DNA from: JAJXWB01 sp037044955
Lineage (GTDB): Bacteria; Pseudomonadota; Alphaproteobacteria; Rhizobiales; Beijerinckiaceae
NCBI GenBank assembly: GCA_037044955.1
Contig: JBAOHX010000014.1
Coordinates: 186,001-250,000, forward strand
DNA: 64,000 nucleotides
Direction of reading: 5' to 3'
The notes below the pieces were generated by a model, which saw nothing but the letters and a program-made list of their open reading frames with translations, made no database searches and was not told the origin of the DNA. Shown here in pieces: positions 26,345 to 36,157 of this stretch. The translations under genes were made by a program, and so were the position numbers. Numbering within the stretch: position 1 is the first letter of the stretch; every line of letters starts with the position of its first letter.

Positions 26345-27697
26345 CTACGCTTTCTTCCCCCACGGCGTCATCCACACGAACCCCGCCGTCGCCGCGCCAT
26401 AGGCCAGCATCGACAGGCCGACGACGACGAACATCGTCCATTGCGGCGCGTCCCACGAGGCGAGCCACAGGCCGCCGGCGATGACGACGGCAAGGCGGAT
26501 CGTGCCGGCGAGCACGGGGCCCAGCACCTTGCCCGCGCCCTGCGAGGCGAAATAGAGGCAGAGCCCCATGCCATAGAAGAAATAGGCGAGGCCCGACCAG
26601 ACGAGATAGATGCGCGCGGATTCGAGCACGTTGGCGTCACTGGTGAACATGCGCGACCACAGATGCGGGAAGGCCGCGAAGAACAGGCCGACGATGCCGA
26701 GCATGACCGCCGACACGAGCCCGCCCGTCCACGCGACCCGTCGTGCGCGAGAAACATTGCCGGCGCCGATGGCCATGCCGACCATCGGCACGCAGGCCAC
26801 GCCGATGGCGAAGGCGATGGGGATGAGCAGGAATTCGAGCCGCGAGCCGATGCCGTAGCCCGCCAGCGCCGACGTGCCGAAATGCGCGACGAGGCGCGTG
26901 AGGATGAGGACGGTGGCGACGGTCTGCAGCGGCGAGATGCAGGCGAGGCCGCCGACGCGCAGGATGTCGCGGAACAGCGCGCCGTCGGGCCTGAAGGCCG
27001 ATGGCGCCAGCGTGACGCGCGCGCGGCCGGACATGAGGAAAAAAGCAAGGAACACGGATGCGCCGCCGAAGGCCACGAGTTGGCCCGTGGCGACGCCCGC
27101 CATGCCGAGGCGCGGCAGGCCGGCGAGCCCGAGGCCGAGCGCGCCGCCGACGACGATCTGCGCGAGCGCGGCGACGAAGATCGTGGCGGACGGCACGCGC
27201 ATGTTGCCGCAACCGCGCACGATCGAGGCCAGCGTGTTCATCGCCCAGACGAAGAAGGCGGCGAAGGCGTAGACGCGCGCATAGGCGATCGCCTCGCCGA
27301 GCGCCGCGTCGCGACCGCCGAGCAGCGCGAAGATCGCCGGCCCGAACAGGAAGATGACCAGCGCCATGACGAGGCCGGCCGACAGGCCGATGAAGCTCGC
27401 ATGCAGCGCCAGCGCATTGGCGCGCGCGACATCGTTTGCGCCGAGCGCGCGCGCGATGGAGGACGACACGCCGCCGCCCATGGCGCCGCCGGACATCATC
27501 TGCTGCAGCATGACGAAGGGAAAGACGAGCGCGAGGCCCGCCAGCGCCGGCGTGCCGAGTATGCCGACATACGAAGTCTCGGCGATGGCGACGAGCGAGG
27601 TCGCCACCATCGCGCCCATGTTGGGCAGCGACAGGCGCATCAGCGTCGGCAGGATCGGGCCCGACAGCAGCGGGTTCTGTGCGTTGGGCGCAAGCAT
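26345..27697 (-). CDS. MATE family efflux transporter
   Basis: 450 residues with about 12 hydrophobic segments in two homologous halves. The N-terminal half begins LMRLSLPNMGAMVATSLVAIAETSYVG, and MSGGAMGGGVSSSIARALGA follows TM2; the second half repeats the pattern at about 235-300. Drug/cation:Na+ or H+ antiport across the inner membrane. Located 36 bp downstream of a marR-type gene on the same strand, so its expression is probably repressed by that regulator and relieved by its substrate. Confidence 0.93.
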   Translation of the reverse strand: MLAPNAQNPLLSGPILPTLMRLSLPNMGAMVATSLVAIAETSYVGILGTPALAGLALVFPFVMLQQMMSGGAMGGGVSSSIARALGANDVARANALALHASFIGLSAGLVMALVIFLFGPAIFALLGGRDAALGEAIAYARVYAFAAFFVWAMNTLASIVRGCGNMRVPSATIFVAALAQIVVGGALGLGLAGLPRLGMAGVATGQLVAFGGASVFLAFFLMSGRARVTLAPSAFRPDGALFRDILRVGGLACISPLQTVATVLILTRLVAHFGTSALAGYGIGSRLEFLLIPIAFAIGVACVPMVGMAIGAGNVSRARRVAWTGGLVSAVMLGIVGLFFAAFPHLWSRMFTSDANVLESARIYLVWSGLAYFFYGMGLCLYFASQGAGKVLGPVLAGTIRLAVVIAGGLWLASWDAPQWTMFVVVGLSMLAYGAATAGFVWMTPWGKKA

Positions 27698-27733
27698 GAG
27701 GGTCTCGTTCGCCTTTGTGGGATATGGCCGCGT

Positions 27734-28171
27734 TCAGCCCGCCAGCCGGTCGAGCGCGCGGTCGAGCGCGGCGTTGAGCGCCTTCGTCTCGTCGACGCCG
27801 AGCGCCGTCGCGATCTGGTCCTGGGCGGCGCGCCAGCCGGCCATGGCGCGCTCGAGCGTCGCCCTGCCGGCCGGGGTCAATTTCAGCTTGCGCACACGAC
27901 CGTCGTCCTTGTCCGCCTCCGCCGTCACGAGACCGCGTCGCTCCAGCGGGCGCAGGTTGCGCGAGAGCGTCGTGGCGTCCATCACCATGCTCTCGGCGAG
28001 CGCGCCGATGGCGGCGCCGGGCGCGGCGCGCAATTGCACGAGCAGGCCGAATTGCGTGACCGTGAGATCGTGCGGCGCGAGTTCGCGATCGTAGATCTGC
28101 GAGATGCGGCGGCTCGCCTTTCGCACGCGCGCGGCGGTGCAGACGTTCGGGGCAAGGGACGCGGAAGCCAT
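27734..28171 (-). CDS. MarR family transcriptional regulator of the MATE pump
   Basis: 145 residues from the ATG at 28171 (MASASLAPNVC); a much longer frame upstream is rejected because it covers the divergent promoter and aroE. Winged helix at about 50-110 with LTVTQFGLLVQL, MVMDATTLSRNLRPLERRGLV and the wing DKDDGRVRKLKLT. First gene of the operon with the MATE exporter; a perfect dyad lies 14 bp upstream of the start codon, suggesting autoregulation. Confidence 0.92.
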   Translation of the reverse strand: MASASLAPNVCTAARVRKASRRISQIYDRELAPHDLTVTQFGLLVQLRAAPGAAIGALAESMVMDATTLSRNLRPLERRGLVTAEADKDDGRVRKLKLTPAGRATLERAMAGWRAAQDQIATALGVDETKALNAALDRALDRLAG

Positions 28172-28184
28172 GTCCGGACGATAT

Positions 28185-28196
28185 CTGCATATGCAG
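28185..28196. promoter_or_regulatory. Candidate MarR operator CTGCATATGCAG
   Basis: Perfect 12-bp palindrome 14-25 bp upstream of the marR-type start codon, followed by another half-site CTGCA at 28200-28204. Size and place suit MarR autorepression. It would also lie in the aroE upstream region, 75 bp from its start. Confidence 0.5.
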
Positions 28197-28270
28197 GCTT
28201 CTGCAATTGCGCTCCGGGCATGGCTGTCACGCGACTGGAAAAGACTGGCGTCCTCGGCTAAGCGAAGCTC

Positions 28271-29114
28271 ATGTCGCATCCCGCAGATTTCCGCCTTGCC
28301 GGCGTCATGGGCTGGCCCGTCATGCATTCGCGCTCGCCGCGGCTGCACAATGCCTGGCTGAAGCGCTTCCGTCTTTCCGGCTATTACGCGCCGCTGCCGG
28401 TCGAGCCCGGCAGGCTGGAGGCAGCGCTGCGCGCGCTGCCCGCGCTCAATTTCGCCGGCTGCAACGTCACCCTGCCGCACAAGGAGGAGGTCGGTGCGCA
28501 TCGCAGATCGCGTCGACCCCGCGGCGAAGGCGATCGGCGCGGCCAATTGCGTCGTCGTGCAGCAGGACGGGTCGCTCGCGGCCTGCAACTACGACGTCTT
28601 CGGCTTCATGGAATCCTTGCGCGCGCAGGCGCCGGGCTGGCGCGCGAGCTAGCGGGCCCGCCGTGGTGCTGGGCGCGGGCGGGGCGGCGCGCGCCGTCGT
28701 CTACGGCTTGATCGAGGACGGCGCGCCGGAAGTGCGCGTCGTCAACCGCACGCTCGAACGCGCGGAAGCCTTCGTCGCGCGATTTCGGACCGAGAGGTGA
28801 AGGCGCTGCGCTGGCAGGAACGGTCCGAGGCGCTCGCCGGCGCCGCGCTGCTCGTCAACACCACCAGCAACGGCATGGTCGGCCAGCCGTCGCTCGACAT
28901 CGCGCTCGACGCCCTGCCGAAGGGCGCGCTCGTCAACGACATCGTCTACACGCCGCTCGAGACGCCGCTGCTGGCGGCGGCGCGGGCGCGCGGCAATGTC
29001 GCGGTCGACGGGCTCGGCATGTTGATCCAGCAGGCCCGTCCCGCCTTCCGCGACTGGTTCGGGATCATGCCGGACGTGACGCCGGACGAGCGCGCGATGA
29101 TGGAAGCGGAATAG
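28271..29114 (+). pseudogene. aroE: Shikimate dehydrogenase, frame broken three times (+1, +1, -1)
   Basis: AroE reduces 3-dehydroshikimate to shikimate with NADPH. Segment 1 (28271 to about 28491) gives GVMGWPVMHSRSPRLHNAWL and the catalytic Lys in NVTLPHKEE. After an extra base at 28491-28494: VRIADRVDPAAKAIGAANCVV and the Asp of NYDVFGF. After an extra T near 28650: the NADPH loop VVLGAGGAARAVVYGL and VVNRTLERAEAF. A missing T at 28783-28785 then restores the end with VNTTSNGMVGQ and DIVYTPLETPLL. All domains and catalytic residues survive, so sequence error is more likely than loss of an essential gene. Confidence 0.88.
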
Positions 29115-29480
29115 TCAGCCCAGCGGCGGCAGGCGCGCGATCTGGCCGAGCTTCAGGGCGGGCGGCAGCTCCTCCTTGGGAATGATCCCGTCTTCCATGC
29201 GCGCATAATGACGCGCGGCGTCGAGGATTTCGGAGGCCGAGCCCAGCGGGAAGTCGCCGTACATCTGCGTCCACTTGCCGTCCGCGACCAAAGCGATGGT
29301 CACCGGCCGCGTGCAGACCTTGAAGCATTCGACGGGCTCGACCGCGACATCCTCCGTCCTGGCGGCGGCGGCGCGCAACTCGCGGTAGAGATGCGAGCCC
29401 ATGCGGTCCTCGATCGGCCCCTTGGGTTCGCCCGCCGCGCGGCATTTCACGCAGACGAGTATCCGGGTCTTGTCGGTCAT
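29115..29480 (-). CDS. DUF1636 protein, ferredoxin-like, cobalamin-locus associated
   Basis: 121 residues, ATG at 29480. Cys pairs in ILVCVKCRAAG near the N-terminus and VECFKVCTRPVTIAL in the middle match the DUF1636 pattern, related to thioredoxin-like 2Fe-2S ferredoxins; four Cys could bind a cluster or metal. Members are commonly found beside cobalamin synthesis or cobalt genes, and here it lies 19 bp downstream of cobD in the same orientation. Function unproven; electron donor or metal chaperone are guesses. Confidence 0.8.
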   Translation of the reverse strand: MTDKTRILVCVKCRAAGEPKGPIEDRMGSHLYRELRAAAARTEDVAVEPVECFKVCTRPVTIALVADGKWTQMYGDFPLGSASEILDAARHYARMEDGIIPKEELPPALKLGQIARLPPLG

Positions 29481-29499
29481 GCGGGCTCCTGTTTCGCTC

Positions 29500-30468
29500 T
29501 CATACCAGCAAGGCGGCGATGAAGGCGAGCGCGAGAAACTGCAGGACGAGCGCGCGGCGGTAGAGTTTCAGCGCGCGCCGGATGGTCTTTCGGTCGACGG
29601 GCGCCTCGGCGTCGCCGAGCCATGCGCCGTCCACGACATTGCCGCCATAGGCGCGCGGGCCGCCGAGCCGCACATGCAGCGCGCCGGCCATCGCCGCCTC
29701 CGGCCAGCCGGCGTTGGGCGAGGCGTGCTTGCCGGCGTCGCGCAGCATGACGCGCCAGCCGCGCAGCGGGAAAGTCTCGCGCCCGAAGGCCGCGGCGGCG
29801 ACGATCAGCGCGCCGGCGATGCGCGCGGCCGGCCAGTTGGCGACATCGTCGATCTTCGCCGCGGCGAATCCGTAGTCGCGATAGCGCGCGGTCTTGTGGC
29901 CGATCATGCTGTCGGCGGTATTGATCGCCTTGTAGAGCGCCGCGCCCGGCAGGCCGAGAAGCGCGAGCCAGAAGGTCGGAGCGACGATTCCGTCTGAGAA
30001 ATTCTCGGCGAGGCTTTCTATCGCCGCGCGCGACACGCCGGCTTCGTCCAGCTCCTCGACATTGCGGCCGACGATGCGCGCCACCGCGATGCGGCCGTCT
30101 TCGAGCGAGCGCTCGAGACCGTCAGCGACATCGCGGACATGCGCATGGAGGCTGCGCTGCGCGATGAGCGTGGAGGCGGCGAGCGCGAGAGCCGCCTGCC
30201 CGACAATCGAGACGCCGAGCGCAAGATGCAGCCAGAGCGCGCCGAAGCCGACCACGAAAAGCAGGCCGATCATGAAGACCGCGCCGCGCGCGCGACGGTC
30301 CTGCGCCGCGCGCTCCGGCAGGTTCAGCCTGCGCTCGGCAAGACCGATGACACCGCCGATCCAGCTTACGGGATGCCCGATCGCGCCATAGAGCCAGGCC
30401 GGATAGCCGACGAGCGCCTCCAGCAGAAGGGCGGCGAGCGCGAGACCGATGTTTTCCGTCAGCTCCAT
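29500..30468 (-). CDS. cobD: Adenosylcobinamide-phosphate synthase (CbiB/CobD)
   Basis: 322 residues, polytopic inner-membrane protein. Joins aminopropanol (or its phosphate) to adenosylcobyric acid in late cobalamin synthesis. Conserved HPVSWIGGVIGLAERRLN, SLAENFSDGIVAPTFWLALLG, KAINTADSMIGHKTARYRDYG and the GKHASPNAGWPEAAMAGAL loop are all present. Divergent from cobC with 70 bp between start codons; cobC supplies the aminopropanol phosphate it uses. Confidence 0.95.
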   Translation of the reverse strand: MELTENIGLALAALLLEALVGYPAWLYGAIGHPVSWIGGVIGLAERRLNLPERAAQDRRARGAVFMIGLLFVVGFGALWLHLALGVSIVGQAALALAASTLIAQRSLHAHVRDVADGLERSLEDGRIAVARIVGRNVEELDEAGVSRAAIESLAENFSDGIVAPTFWLALLGLPGAALYKAINTADSMIGHKTARYRDYGFAAAKIDDVANWPAARIAGALIVAAAAFGRETFPLRGWRVMLRDAGKHASPNAGWPEAAMAGALHVRLGGPRAYGGNVVDGAWLGDAEAPVDRKTIRRALKLYRRALVLQFLALAFIAALLV

Positions 30469-30538
30469 GGCATGGCTGTAGCGGGCCGTGACAGCGCGTC
30501 AAGTTTCGGGCGCCGGCGCGCTCCTGTAAGAAGGGCGG

Positions 30539-31556
30539 ATGTTGCAAACGCGACCCGGACCGGACAAACAATTCGCGCTGGAGCACGGCGGCGATCTTTG
30601 CGCCGCGCGCCGGCGCTTTTCGCGCGCGCCGGAACCGTGGATCGACCTGTCGACCGGCATCAATCCGCATCCCTGGCCCGCCGGTCCGCTGGCGAAGGAC
30701 TGCCTTCAGCGGCTGCCGGAGCCCGGCGCGCGCGCCGCGCTGGAGGCGGCCGCCGCGCAGGCCTATGGCGCGAGCGATGCGCGCGCTGTCGTCGCCGCGC
30801 CCGGCGCGCAGGCGCTGATCCAGATCTTGCCGCGCCTGCTGGCGGGGCGCCGTATCGGCGTGCTCGGACCGACCTACGAGGAACACGCGCTGAGCTGGCG
30901 GCGCGCCGGGCGCGACGTCACGCTGTGCGCGTCGCCCGCCGAACTCGCCGACTGCGATATCGGCGTCATCGTCAATCCGAACAACCCGACCGGCCGCGTC
31001 GTCGCGCGCGAGACGCTTGTGGCGCTGGCGCGGCGCTACGCGGCTCGTCGTCGACGAATCCTTCGCGGATTTCTCGCCCGGCGCGAGCATTGCGGACGAG
31101 GCCGCCGACATCGGCGCAATCGTTCTGCGCTCCTTCGGCAAGGCTTATGGACTTGCCGGCCTGCGTCTCGGCTTCGCCGTCGCGCCCACCGAACTCGCGG
31201 CGGAATTGCGCGCCGAAATGGGCCCGTGGCCGGTCTCGGGGCCCGCGATCGAAATCGGCCGGCAGGCGCTATCCGATCACGCATGGCGCGACGCCGCGCG
31301 GCGGCGCCTCGCGGAAAGCGCCGGGCGCCTCGACGCTTCGCTCGTCGCGGCGGGCTTTGAAATCGTCGGCGGAACGTCGCTGTTCCGGCTCGCCGCGCAC
31401 GCGCGCGCGCAAGCTATCGCGGACGCGCTCGGACAGGCCGGCATTCATGTCCGCCGTTTTTCCGCCGCTCCGCATTGGCTGCGCTTCGGCATTCCGGCCG
31501 ATGAGGAATGGCCGCGCGTCGAAGCGGCGCTGGCGACAGAGAGGCCGGCGCGATGA
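30539..31556 (+). pseudogene. cobC: Threonine-phosphate decarboxylase CobC, one +1 frameshift
   Basis: PLP-dependent, fold type I aminotransferase-like enzyme that makes (R)-1-amino-2-propanol phosphate for cobalamin. N-terminal WIDLSTGINPHPWP, cofactor region NPNNPTGRVV, then after an extra G at 31042-31043 the frame continues LVVDESFADFSPGAS and the PLP Lys in LRSFGKAYGLAGLRLGF. About 338 residues when corrected, normal length. Stop overlaps the cobP start (ATGA). One-base excess in G-rich DNA suggests sequence error. Confidence 0.9.
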
Positions 31557-32074
31557 CGCAAGCACGAAACGCCAATCTGGTCTTCGTCATCGGCGGCGCG
31601 CGCTCGGGCAAGAGCACGTTCGCCGAGGCGCGCGTGACGGCGCTGCCGCCGCCGTGGGTCTACATCGCCACAGCGCAGGCTTTCGACGACGAGATGCGCG
31701 CGCGCATCGACATGCATCGCGCGCGACGCGATGCGCGCTGGCGCACGATCGACGCGCCGCACGATCTCTGCGGGGCCTTGCGCGACGCGCCGCCCGACGC
31801 GCCCGTGCTTATCGACTGCCTCACGCTGTGGCTCACCAATCGCCTGCTCGCGGACGCGGATCTTCCCGCCGAGCGCGCCGCGCTGGCCGCAGCGCTTGCG
31901 GCGCGACGCGCGCCGACGCTCGTCGTCTCGAACGAGGTCGGCCTCGGCATCGTGCCGGACAACGAGCTTTCCCGGCGCTTTCGCGACGAGGCCGGGTTTC
32001 TGCATCAGGCGGTCGCGGCGGCGGCGCACGAGGTTCACCTGATGGTCGCGGGTCTTTCCATCCGTGCCAAATAG
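31553..32074 (+). CDS. cobP: Adenosylcobinamide kinase / adenosylcobinamide-phosphate guanylyltransferase
   Basis: 173 residues, ATG at 31553 overlapping the cobC stop. Bifunctional CobU/CobP: P-loop VFVIGGARSGKSTFAE at 10-25, the guanylylated-His region RIDMHRARRD near 52-61 and VLIDCLTLWLTNRL. Phosphorylates adenosylcobinamide and transfers GMP to it. The C-terminal VSNEVGLGIVPDNELSRRFRDEAG is strongly conserved in the family. Confidence 0.95.
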   Translation: MTQARNANLVFVIGGARSGKSTFAEARVTALPPPWVYIATAQAFDDEMRARIDMHRARRDARWRTIDAPHDLCGALRDAPPDAPVLIDCLTLWLTNRLLADADLPAERAALAAALAARRAPTLVVSNEVGLGIVPDNELSRRFRDEAGFLHQAVAAAAHEVHLMVAGLSIRAK

Positions 32075-33656
32075 ACGCGCGCGCTCCACTGTTGCGGACG
32101 CCGAGGCGGCGCTGCGGCGCGTCTTCGGCTTCGCCGGATTTCGCCCCGGCCAGCGCGAGATCGTCGAGGCGGTTCTGGCGGGCGACGACGTCTTCGCGCT
32201 GATGCCGACGGGCGCGGGCAAGTCGCTGCTCTACCAATTGCCGGCGCTTGTCGGCGTCGCGCCCGTCGTCGTCGTCTCGCCGCTGATCTCGCTGATGCGC
32301 GACCAGATCGCGGCTTTGCGCGCGAAGGGCGTGGCGGCCGGCGCGCTGAATTCCGGCAACGAGCCCGAGGACAATGCGACGACGCTCGCGATGATCGAGA
32401 CGCGCCGCATCAAGCTGCTCTATGTCGCGCCCGAGCGGCTCGCGCTCGACGACACGATCGACATGCTGGCGCGCATGAAGCCGAAGCTGCTCGCCATCGA
32501 CGAGGCGCATTGCGTGTCGCGCTGGGGACACGATTTTCGTCCCGACTATGCCCGCATCGGCGAGATCGCCCGCCGCTTCGGCGCGCCGCAGACGATCGCG
32601 GTCACCGCGACCGCCGCGCCGCGCACGCGCGAGGATATCAAGAGCCTGCTGTTCCACCGCGCGCCGCGAACCTTCGTCCAGTCCTTCAAACGACCGAATA
32701 TAGCGATCTCCGTCCGCCGACGCGGCCACACGCTCACCGACGTCGCGGGCGTCATCCGCAGGCGTCAGGGAGAAAGCGGCATCGTCTATTGCGGCTCGCG
32801 CGCCGCGACCGACCAGCTCGCGCGCGCGCTCGCGGCGAACGGCGTCGCCGCCCTGCCCTATCACGCGGGCCTCGACGCCGCGACGCGCAGCGCCAACCAG
32901 GACGAATTTCTCGCGCGCCCCGACAGCGTCATGGTGGCGACCATCGCCTTCGGCATGGGCATCGACAAGAAGGACGTGCGTTTCGTCTGCCATGCCGACC
33001 TGCCGCATTCGATCGAGGCCTATTACCAGGAGATCGGCCGCGCCGGCCGCGACGGCCTGCCGGCCGAAGCCGTCGCCTTCGTGTCGCGCATGGCCTGGGC
33101 CGCGCACGGCGCGCCCGACCTGGAAACGTCGCACGCAATGCGCGCCGACGAGGTCGAGGCGATCGGAAATTTCGCGCGCGGCTTCGATTGCCGATGGCGC
33201 GCCGTCCTGTCCTATCTCGGCGAGGAGAGCGGCGCCTGCGGGCATTGCGACAATTGCCGGCGGCGTCTCGTCTGGCTGCGCACGCCACACGCGCTGGCGC
33301 GGGCGGCGCGCGGCGCCGTCGCCCGGCGCGTCGTGCGGCTATTGGCGTCGCACGACGCGAATGCGGACGCCGACGAAGCGACGCCGGCCGGGCAGGCCGC
33401 GCCGGCGGTCGCAGCCGACGATGCGCAGATTCTGACGGTCGATCAGGCGCGGCGCTTTGCGCGCCTGAAGGAATTGCGCGCGCAGATCGCGCGTAGATCG
33501 CGCGTCGCGCCGTCGCAGATCGCGGACGATGCGGCGCTCGCGGCGATGGCCCGTCTCGACGATCCCGGTCAGGCGGCGCTCGCGCGCGGAGACGAGCTCG
33601 ATGCGGCCGCGACGGAATTTCGCAGGGCGTTGACGGCGGAAAGCTGGAAGGGGTGA
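32064..33656 (+). CDS. RecQ-family ATP-dependent DNA helicase, short form
   Basis: 530 residues; GTG start at 32064 lies 11 bp inside cobP, consistent with translational coupling. Superfamily 2 motifs: PTGAGKSLLYQLP (I), DEAHC (II, DEAH), VTATA (III), MGIDKKDVRFVCHADLP, and EIGRAGRDG (VI). The zinc cluster of the RQC region is seen as GACGHCDNC. The C-terminus (about 400-530) is low-complexity and lacks a clear HRDC domain. Length and weak RQC fit the shorter RecQ-like group rather than E. coli RecQ (about 610 aa). Confidence 0.9.
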   Translation: MPNRRARSTVADAEAALRRVFGFAGFRPGQREIVEAVLAGDDVFALMPTGAGKSLLYQLPALVGVAPVVVVSPLISLMRDQIAALRAKGVAAGALNSGNEPEDNATTLAMIETRRIKLLYVAPERLALDDTIDMLARMKPKLLAIDEAHCVSRWGHDFRPDYARIGEIARRFGAPQTIAVTATAAPRTREDIKSLLFHRAPRTFVQSFKRPNIAISVRRRGHTLTDVAGVIRRRQGESGIVYCGSRAATDQLARALAANGVAALPYHAGLDAATRSANQDEFLARPDSVMVATIAFGMGIDKKDVRFVCHADLPHSIEAYYQEIGRAGRDGLPAEAVAFVSRMAWAAHGAPDLETSHAMRADEVEAIGNFARGFDCRWRAVLSYLGEESGACGHCDNCRRRLVWLRTPHALARAARGAVARRVVRLLASHDANADADEATPAGQAAPAVAADDAQILTVDQARRFARLKELRAQIARRSRVAPSQIADDAALAAMARLDDPGQAALARGDELDAAATEFRRALTAESWKG

Positions 33657-33671
33657 CGCGCTGCGCGCCGC

Positions 33672-36152
33672 TCAGGCCGCTTGATCGATATAGGGCGCGA
33701 GGCCCAGGCGCGCCTTCTCGTATTCCTGCTCGAGCTTCTCGACATAGACGCGACCCTCGGCCGCGAATTCCTGCGGGCTGATCTGCCGCCAGGACAAGCA
33801 CAGGCTGTAGATGGATTGCGCGCCGACATTGGCCGAGCACGACCGCAGGGCGTGAGCCTCGTCGCGGAATTTCTCGACGTCGCCGTCCTGCGCGGCGGCG
33901 GCGAGCTCCTTCAGGATCAGCGCGGCGTCGGCGACGAACTGGCTTGCGACCTCGCGCACGAAATCCGCGCCGCCCAGGCGCTCGAGATCGGCGAGCGCGC
34001 CGGCGCTGATGTGGTCCCGACCAGCGCAATCGTCGGTCGTTTCGTCAGCGTGCGACGATACGTCCAGCTCCGGGGAAGCGTTCTCCTCGTCGCTGCGGAC
34101 CGACAGGGGCGAGACGCCGCGGTCGACCAGTAGTCGGTCGATGGCGGCGAGCAATCTGGGAAGGTCGATCGGCTTGGTGATGCAATCGTCGATGCCGACG
34201 GCGATGCAGCGGGCTCGCGTCTCGTCCGTGACGTCGGCGGTCAAGGCGATGACCGGCGTTCGCCTGCCCAGCGATCGCTCGAAGATGCGCAGGCGGCGCG
34301 TCGCCTCGATGCCATCGACGCGCGGCATGTTGATATCCATCAGGACGACATCGAATTGCTCGCGCGCAAGAATGTCGAGCGCCGCATGGCCGTCGTCGAC
34401 GATCGTGGCTTCGCGCCCGACGAGCGACAGCATCTTGCCGATGACCTTCTGGTTGGTCTTGTTGTCTTCCGCGACGAGGATCGAAAGATCGCGCGTCGGG
34501 CCGTGCGCCTGCTCGATCTGAAGCGTCTCGGGCTTTTCTTCGCCGGCCACGAGGAAGACCGCATCGCCGAAGACGTGCGGGTCGCAGGGCCAGCGCAGCG
34601 CGACCGAACATCCGGCTGCGCGACCGTGCAGATCGAGACGGCTCGCATCGTCGACAAGGAAGATCGCGCCGCGTCGTCCGACGGTATCGATCAGCGCCGA
34701 AGCGCTTCCCTCGGCGTTCGCCTCCGCGGAGCGCAGATCGGCGACGACGAGGCCCGGAGCGTCGGACGCGGGCGGCGTCGCCGCGCTTGCGAGCGAAAGA
34801 CCGACGGATTGCGCCAGCTCGATCACTCGCGGGTCCCGGCCGAGATAGACGGCGTCCCGGCGCAGCGTGGCGGCGTCCTCGCCGGTCGCGGCGATTTCCG
34901 CCTCGAACTCGAACGAGAACACGCTGCCTACGCCCTTGGCGCTGGCGACCCGAATTTCGCCGCCGAGCCCGGCGACCAGTTGCTTGGCGATGGCGAGGCC
35001 CAGTCCCGAACCGCCGTATGTCTCGCGGATGCCTTCGTTGGCCTGCGTGAAACGGTCGAAGATGCGCGCCTGCTCGTCGGCGCCCATGCCGATGCCGGAA
35101 TCGCGGACTTCGAAGCGAAGGCGCACGCGTCCGTTGGACAGACGCTCGGACCGCACCGCGATCTCGACATAGCCGGCGGGCGTGAACTTGATGGCGTTGC
35201 CGACGAGATTGACCAGACTGTCGCGCACGTGGCGCTCATTGGTGAGGATCCAGCGCGGCGTCGGCATGTCGATGCGCAGCAAGAGCCGCACGCCCTTGGC
35301 CTGCGCGGACACGTCGAGCAATTCGCGGGTCGAACGCAGCATCCTGAACAGGTCGACCCTGTCGCGCACGGTGGATTGCCGGCCCATTTCCAGACGCGAG
35401 AAATCGAGGATCGAGTCGATCTGGCCGAGCAGCGAACGCCCGGCCTGGCCGATCATCCGCGCCATGTCGGATTCTTCACGCGGCAATTTGGAGGCGGCGA
35501 GAATATCGCCGAGGCCGATGATCGCGTTGAGCGGCGTGCGCAGGTCGTGGCTGACGGCGGCGACGAACATGCTCTTGGCGCGGCTCGAATCCTCCGCCTT
35601 CGCCTTGGCCTGCCAGAGATTGCGCACCAGATTGAGCGCGTAGGCGGGGATGATGATGAGGCCGATGATCAGGCCGCCCGCGAGCAGATCGTTGTCGCGC
35701 CAGAGCGGCGACAGGCGGACGACGAGGCCGACGGCGACGATCGACATCAGGCCGGAGGCGACGATCCACTTCACGCCGTAGCGAAAGCCGAAGCCGTAGA
35801 TGATGAGCAGATAGCCGGGGTAGAGCAGCCCGACGTAAGCGGGCCCGGCGTTGTAGCCGACGTAGCTGAGCGCGCAGATGTCGGAGCCCAGGATCGCCAC
35901 GCGCCGCCACGCGCGCGCGCGCGGCCATATGCGGACATGCATGAAGAAGGTGGCGGCGAGCGCGAGATAGACGAGGTAGGCGCCGGCCATGAAGCCGGAG
36001 CCGATCGAAGCCGGGTCGTGCGCGAAGAGGCTGACCGCGCCGAACAGGATGGTCGTGATGACCATTCTGTTGATCGCCATCTGGCGCTCGTTCTCCGCCC
36101 ATTGCTCTTCGGTTTCGGGGAGGGAATCGAGAAACGAGACGTCGGCGCGCAT
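33672..36152 (-). CDS. RpfC-like hybrid sensor histidine kinase (TM sensor-HisKA-HATPase-REC-HPt)
   Basis: 826 residues, ATG at 36152. Short N-terminal tail, then about six transmembrane helices (30-190), HisKA with AAVSHDLRTPLNAIIG (His202), HATPase with LVNLVGNAIKF, DSGIGMG and GGSGLGLAI, a receiver domain with phosphoacceptor in VVLMDINMPRVDGIEA and KP at CITKPIDL, and a C-terminal HPt with DEAHALRSCSANVG. The membrane region and the stretch leading into HisKA resemble Xanthomonas RpfC, the receptor for the fatty-acid signal DSF. It follows the REC-GGDEF-EAL gene by 5 bp and should phosphorylate it. No rpfF synthase is in the window. Confidence 0.9.
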   Translation of the reverse strand: MRADVSFLDSLPETEEQWAENERQMAINRMVITTILFGAVSLFAHDPASIGSGFMAGAYLVYLALAATFFMHVRIWPRARAWRRVAILGSDICALSYVGYNAGPAYVGLLYPGYLLIIYGFGFRYGVKWIVASGLMSIVAVGLVVRLSPLWRDNDLLAGGLIIGLIIIPAYALNLVRNLWQAKAKAEDSSRAKSMFVAAVSHDLRTPLNAIIGLGDILAASKLPREESDMARMIGQAGRSLLGQIDSILDFSRLEMGRQSTVRDRVDLFRMLRSTRELLDVSAQAKGVRLLLRIDMPTPRWILTNERHVRDSLVNLVGNAIKFTPAGYVEIAVRSERLSNGRVRLRFEVRDSGIGMGADEQARIFDRFTQANEGIRETYGGSGLGLAIAKQLVAGLGGEIRVASAKGVGSVFSFEFEAEIAATGEDAATLRRDAVYLGRDPRVIELAQSVGLSLASAATPPASDAPGLVVADLRSAEANAEGSASALIDTVGRRGAIFLVDDASRLDLHGRAAGCSVALRWPCDPHVFGDAVFLVAGEEKPETLQIEQAHGPTRDLSILVAEDNKTNQKVIGKMLSLVGREATIVDDGHAALDILAREQFDVVLMDINMPRVDGIEATRRLRIFERSLGRRTPVIALTADVTDETRARCIAVGIDDCITKPIDLPRLLAAIDRLLVDRGVSPLSVRSDEENASPELDVSSHADETTDDCAGRDHISAGALADLERLGGADFVREVASQFVADAALILKELAAAAQDGDVEKFRDEAHALRSCSANVGAQSIYSLCLSWRQISPQEFAAEGRVYVEKLEQEYEKARLGLAPYIDQAA

Positions 36153-36157
36153 CTGGA

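Noticed and set aside
26339..28261. 640-codon plus-strand frame
   Set aside because: Antisense to the MATE and MarR genes, which have clear motifs; composition is that of a shadow frame.
30469..30538. Possible cobalamin riboswitch between cobD and cobC
   Set aside because: Only 70 bp, and no B12 box-like sequence is visible.
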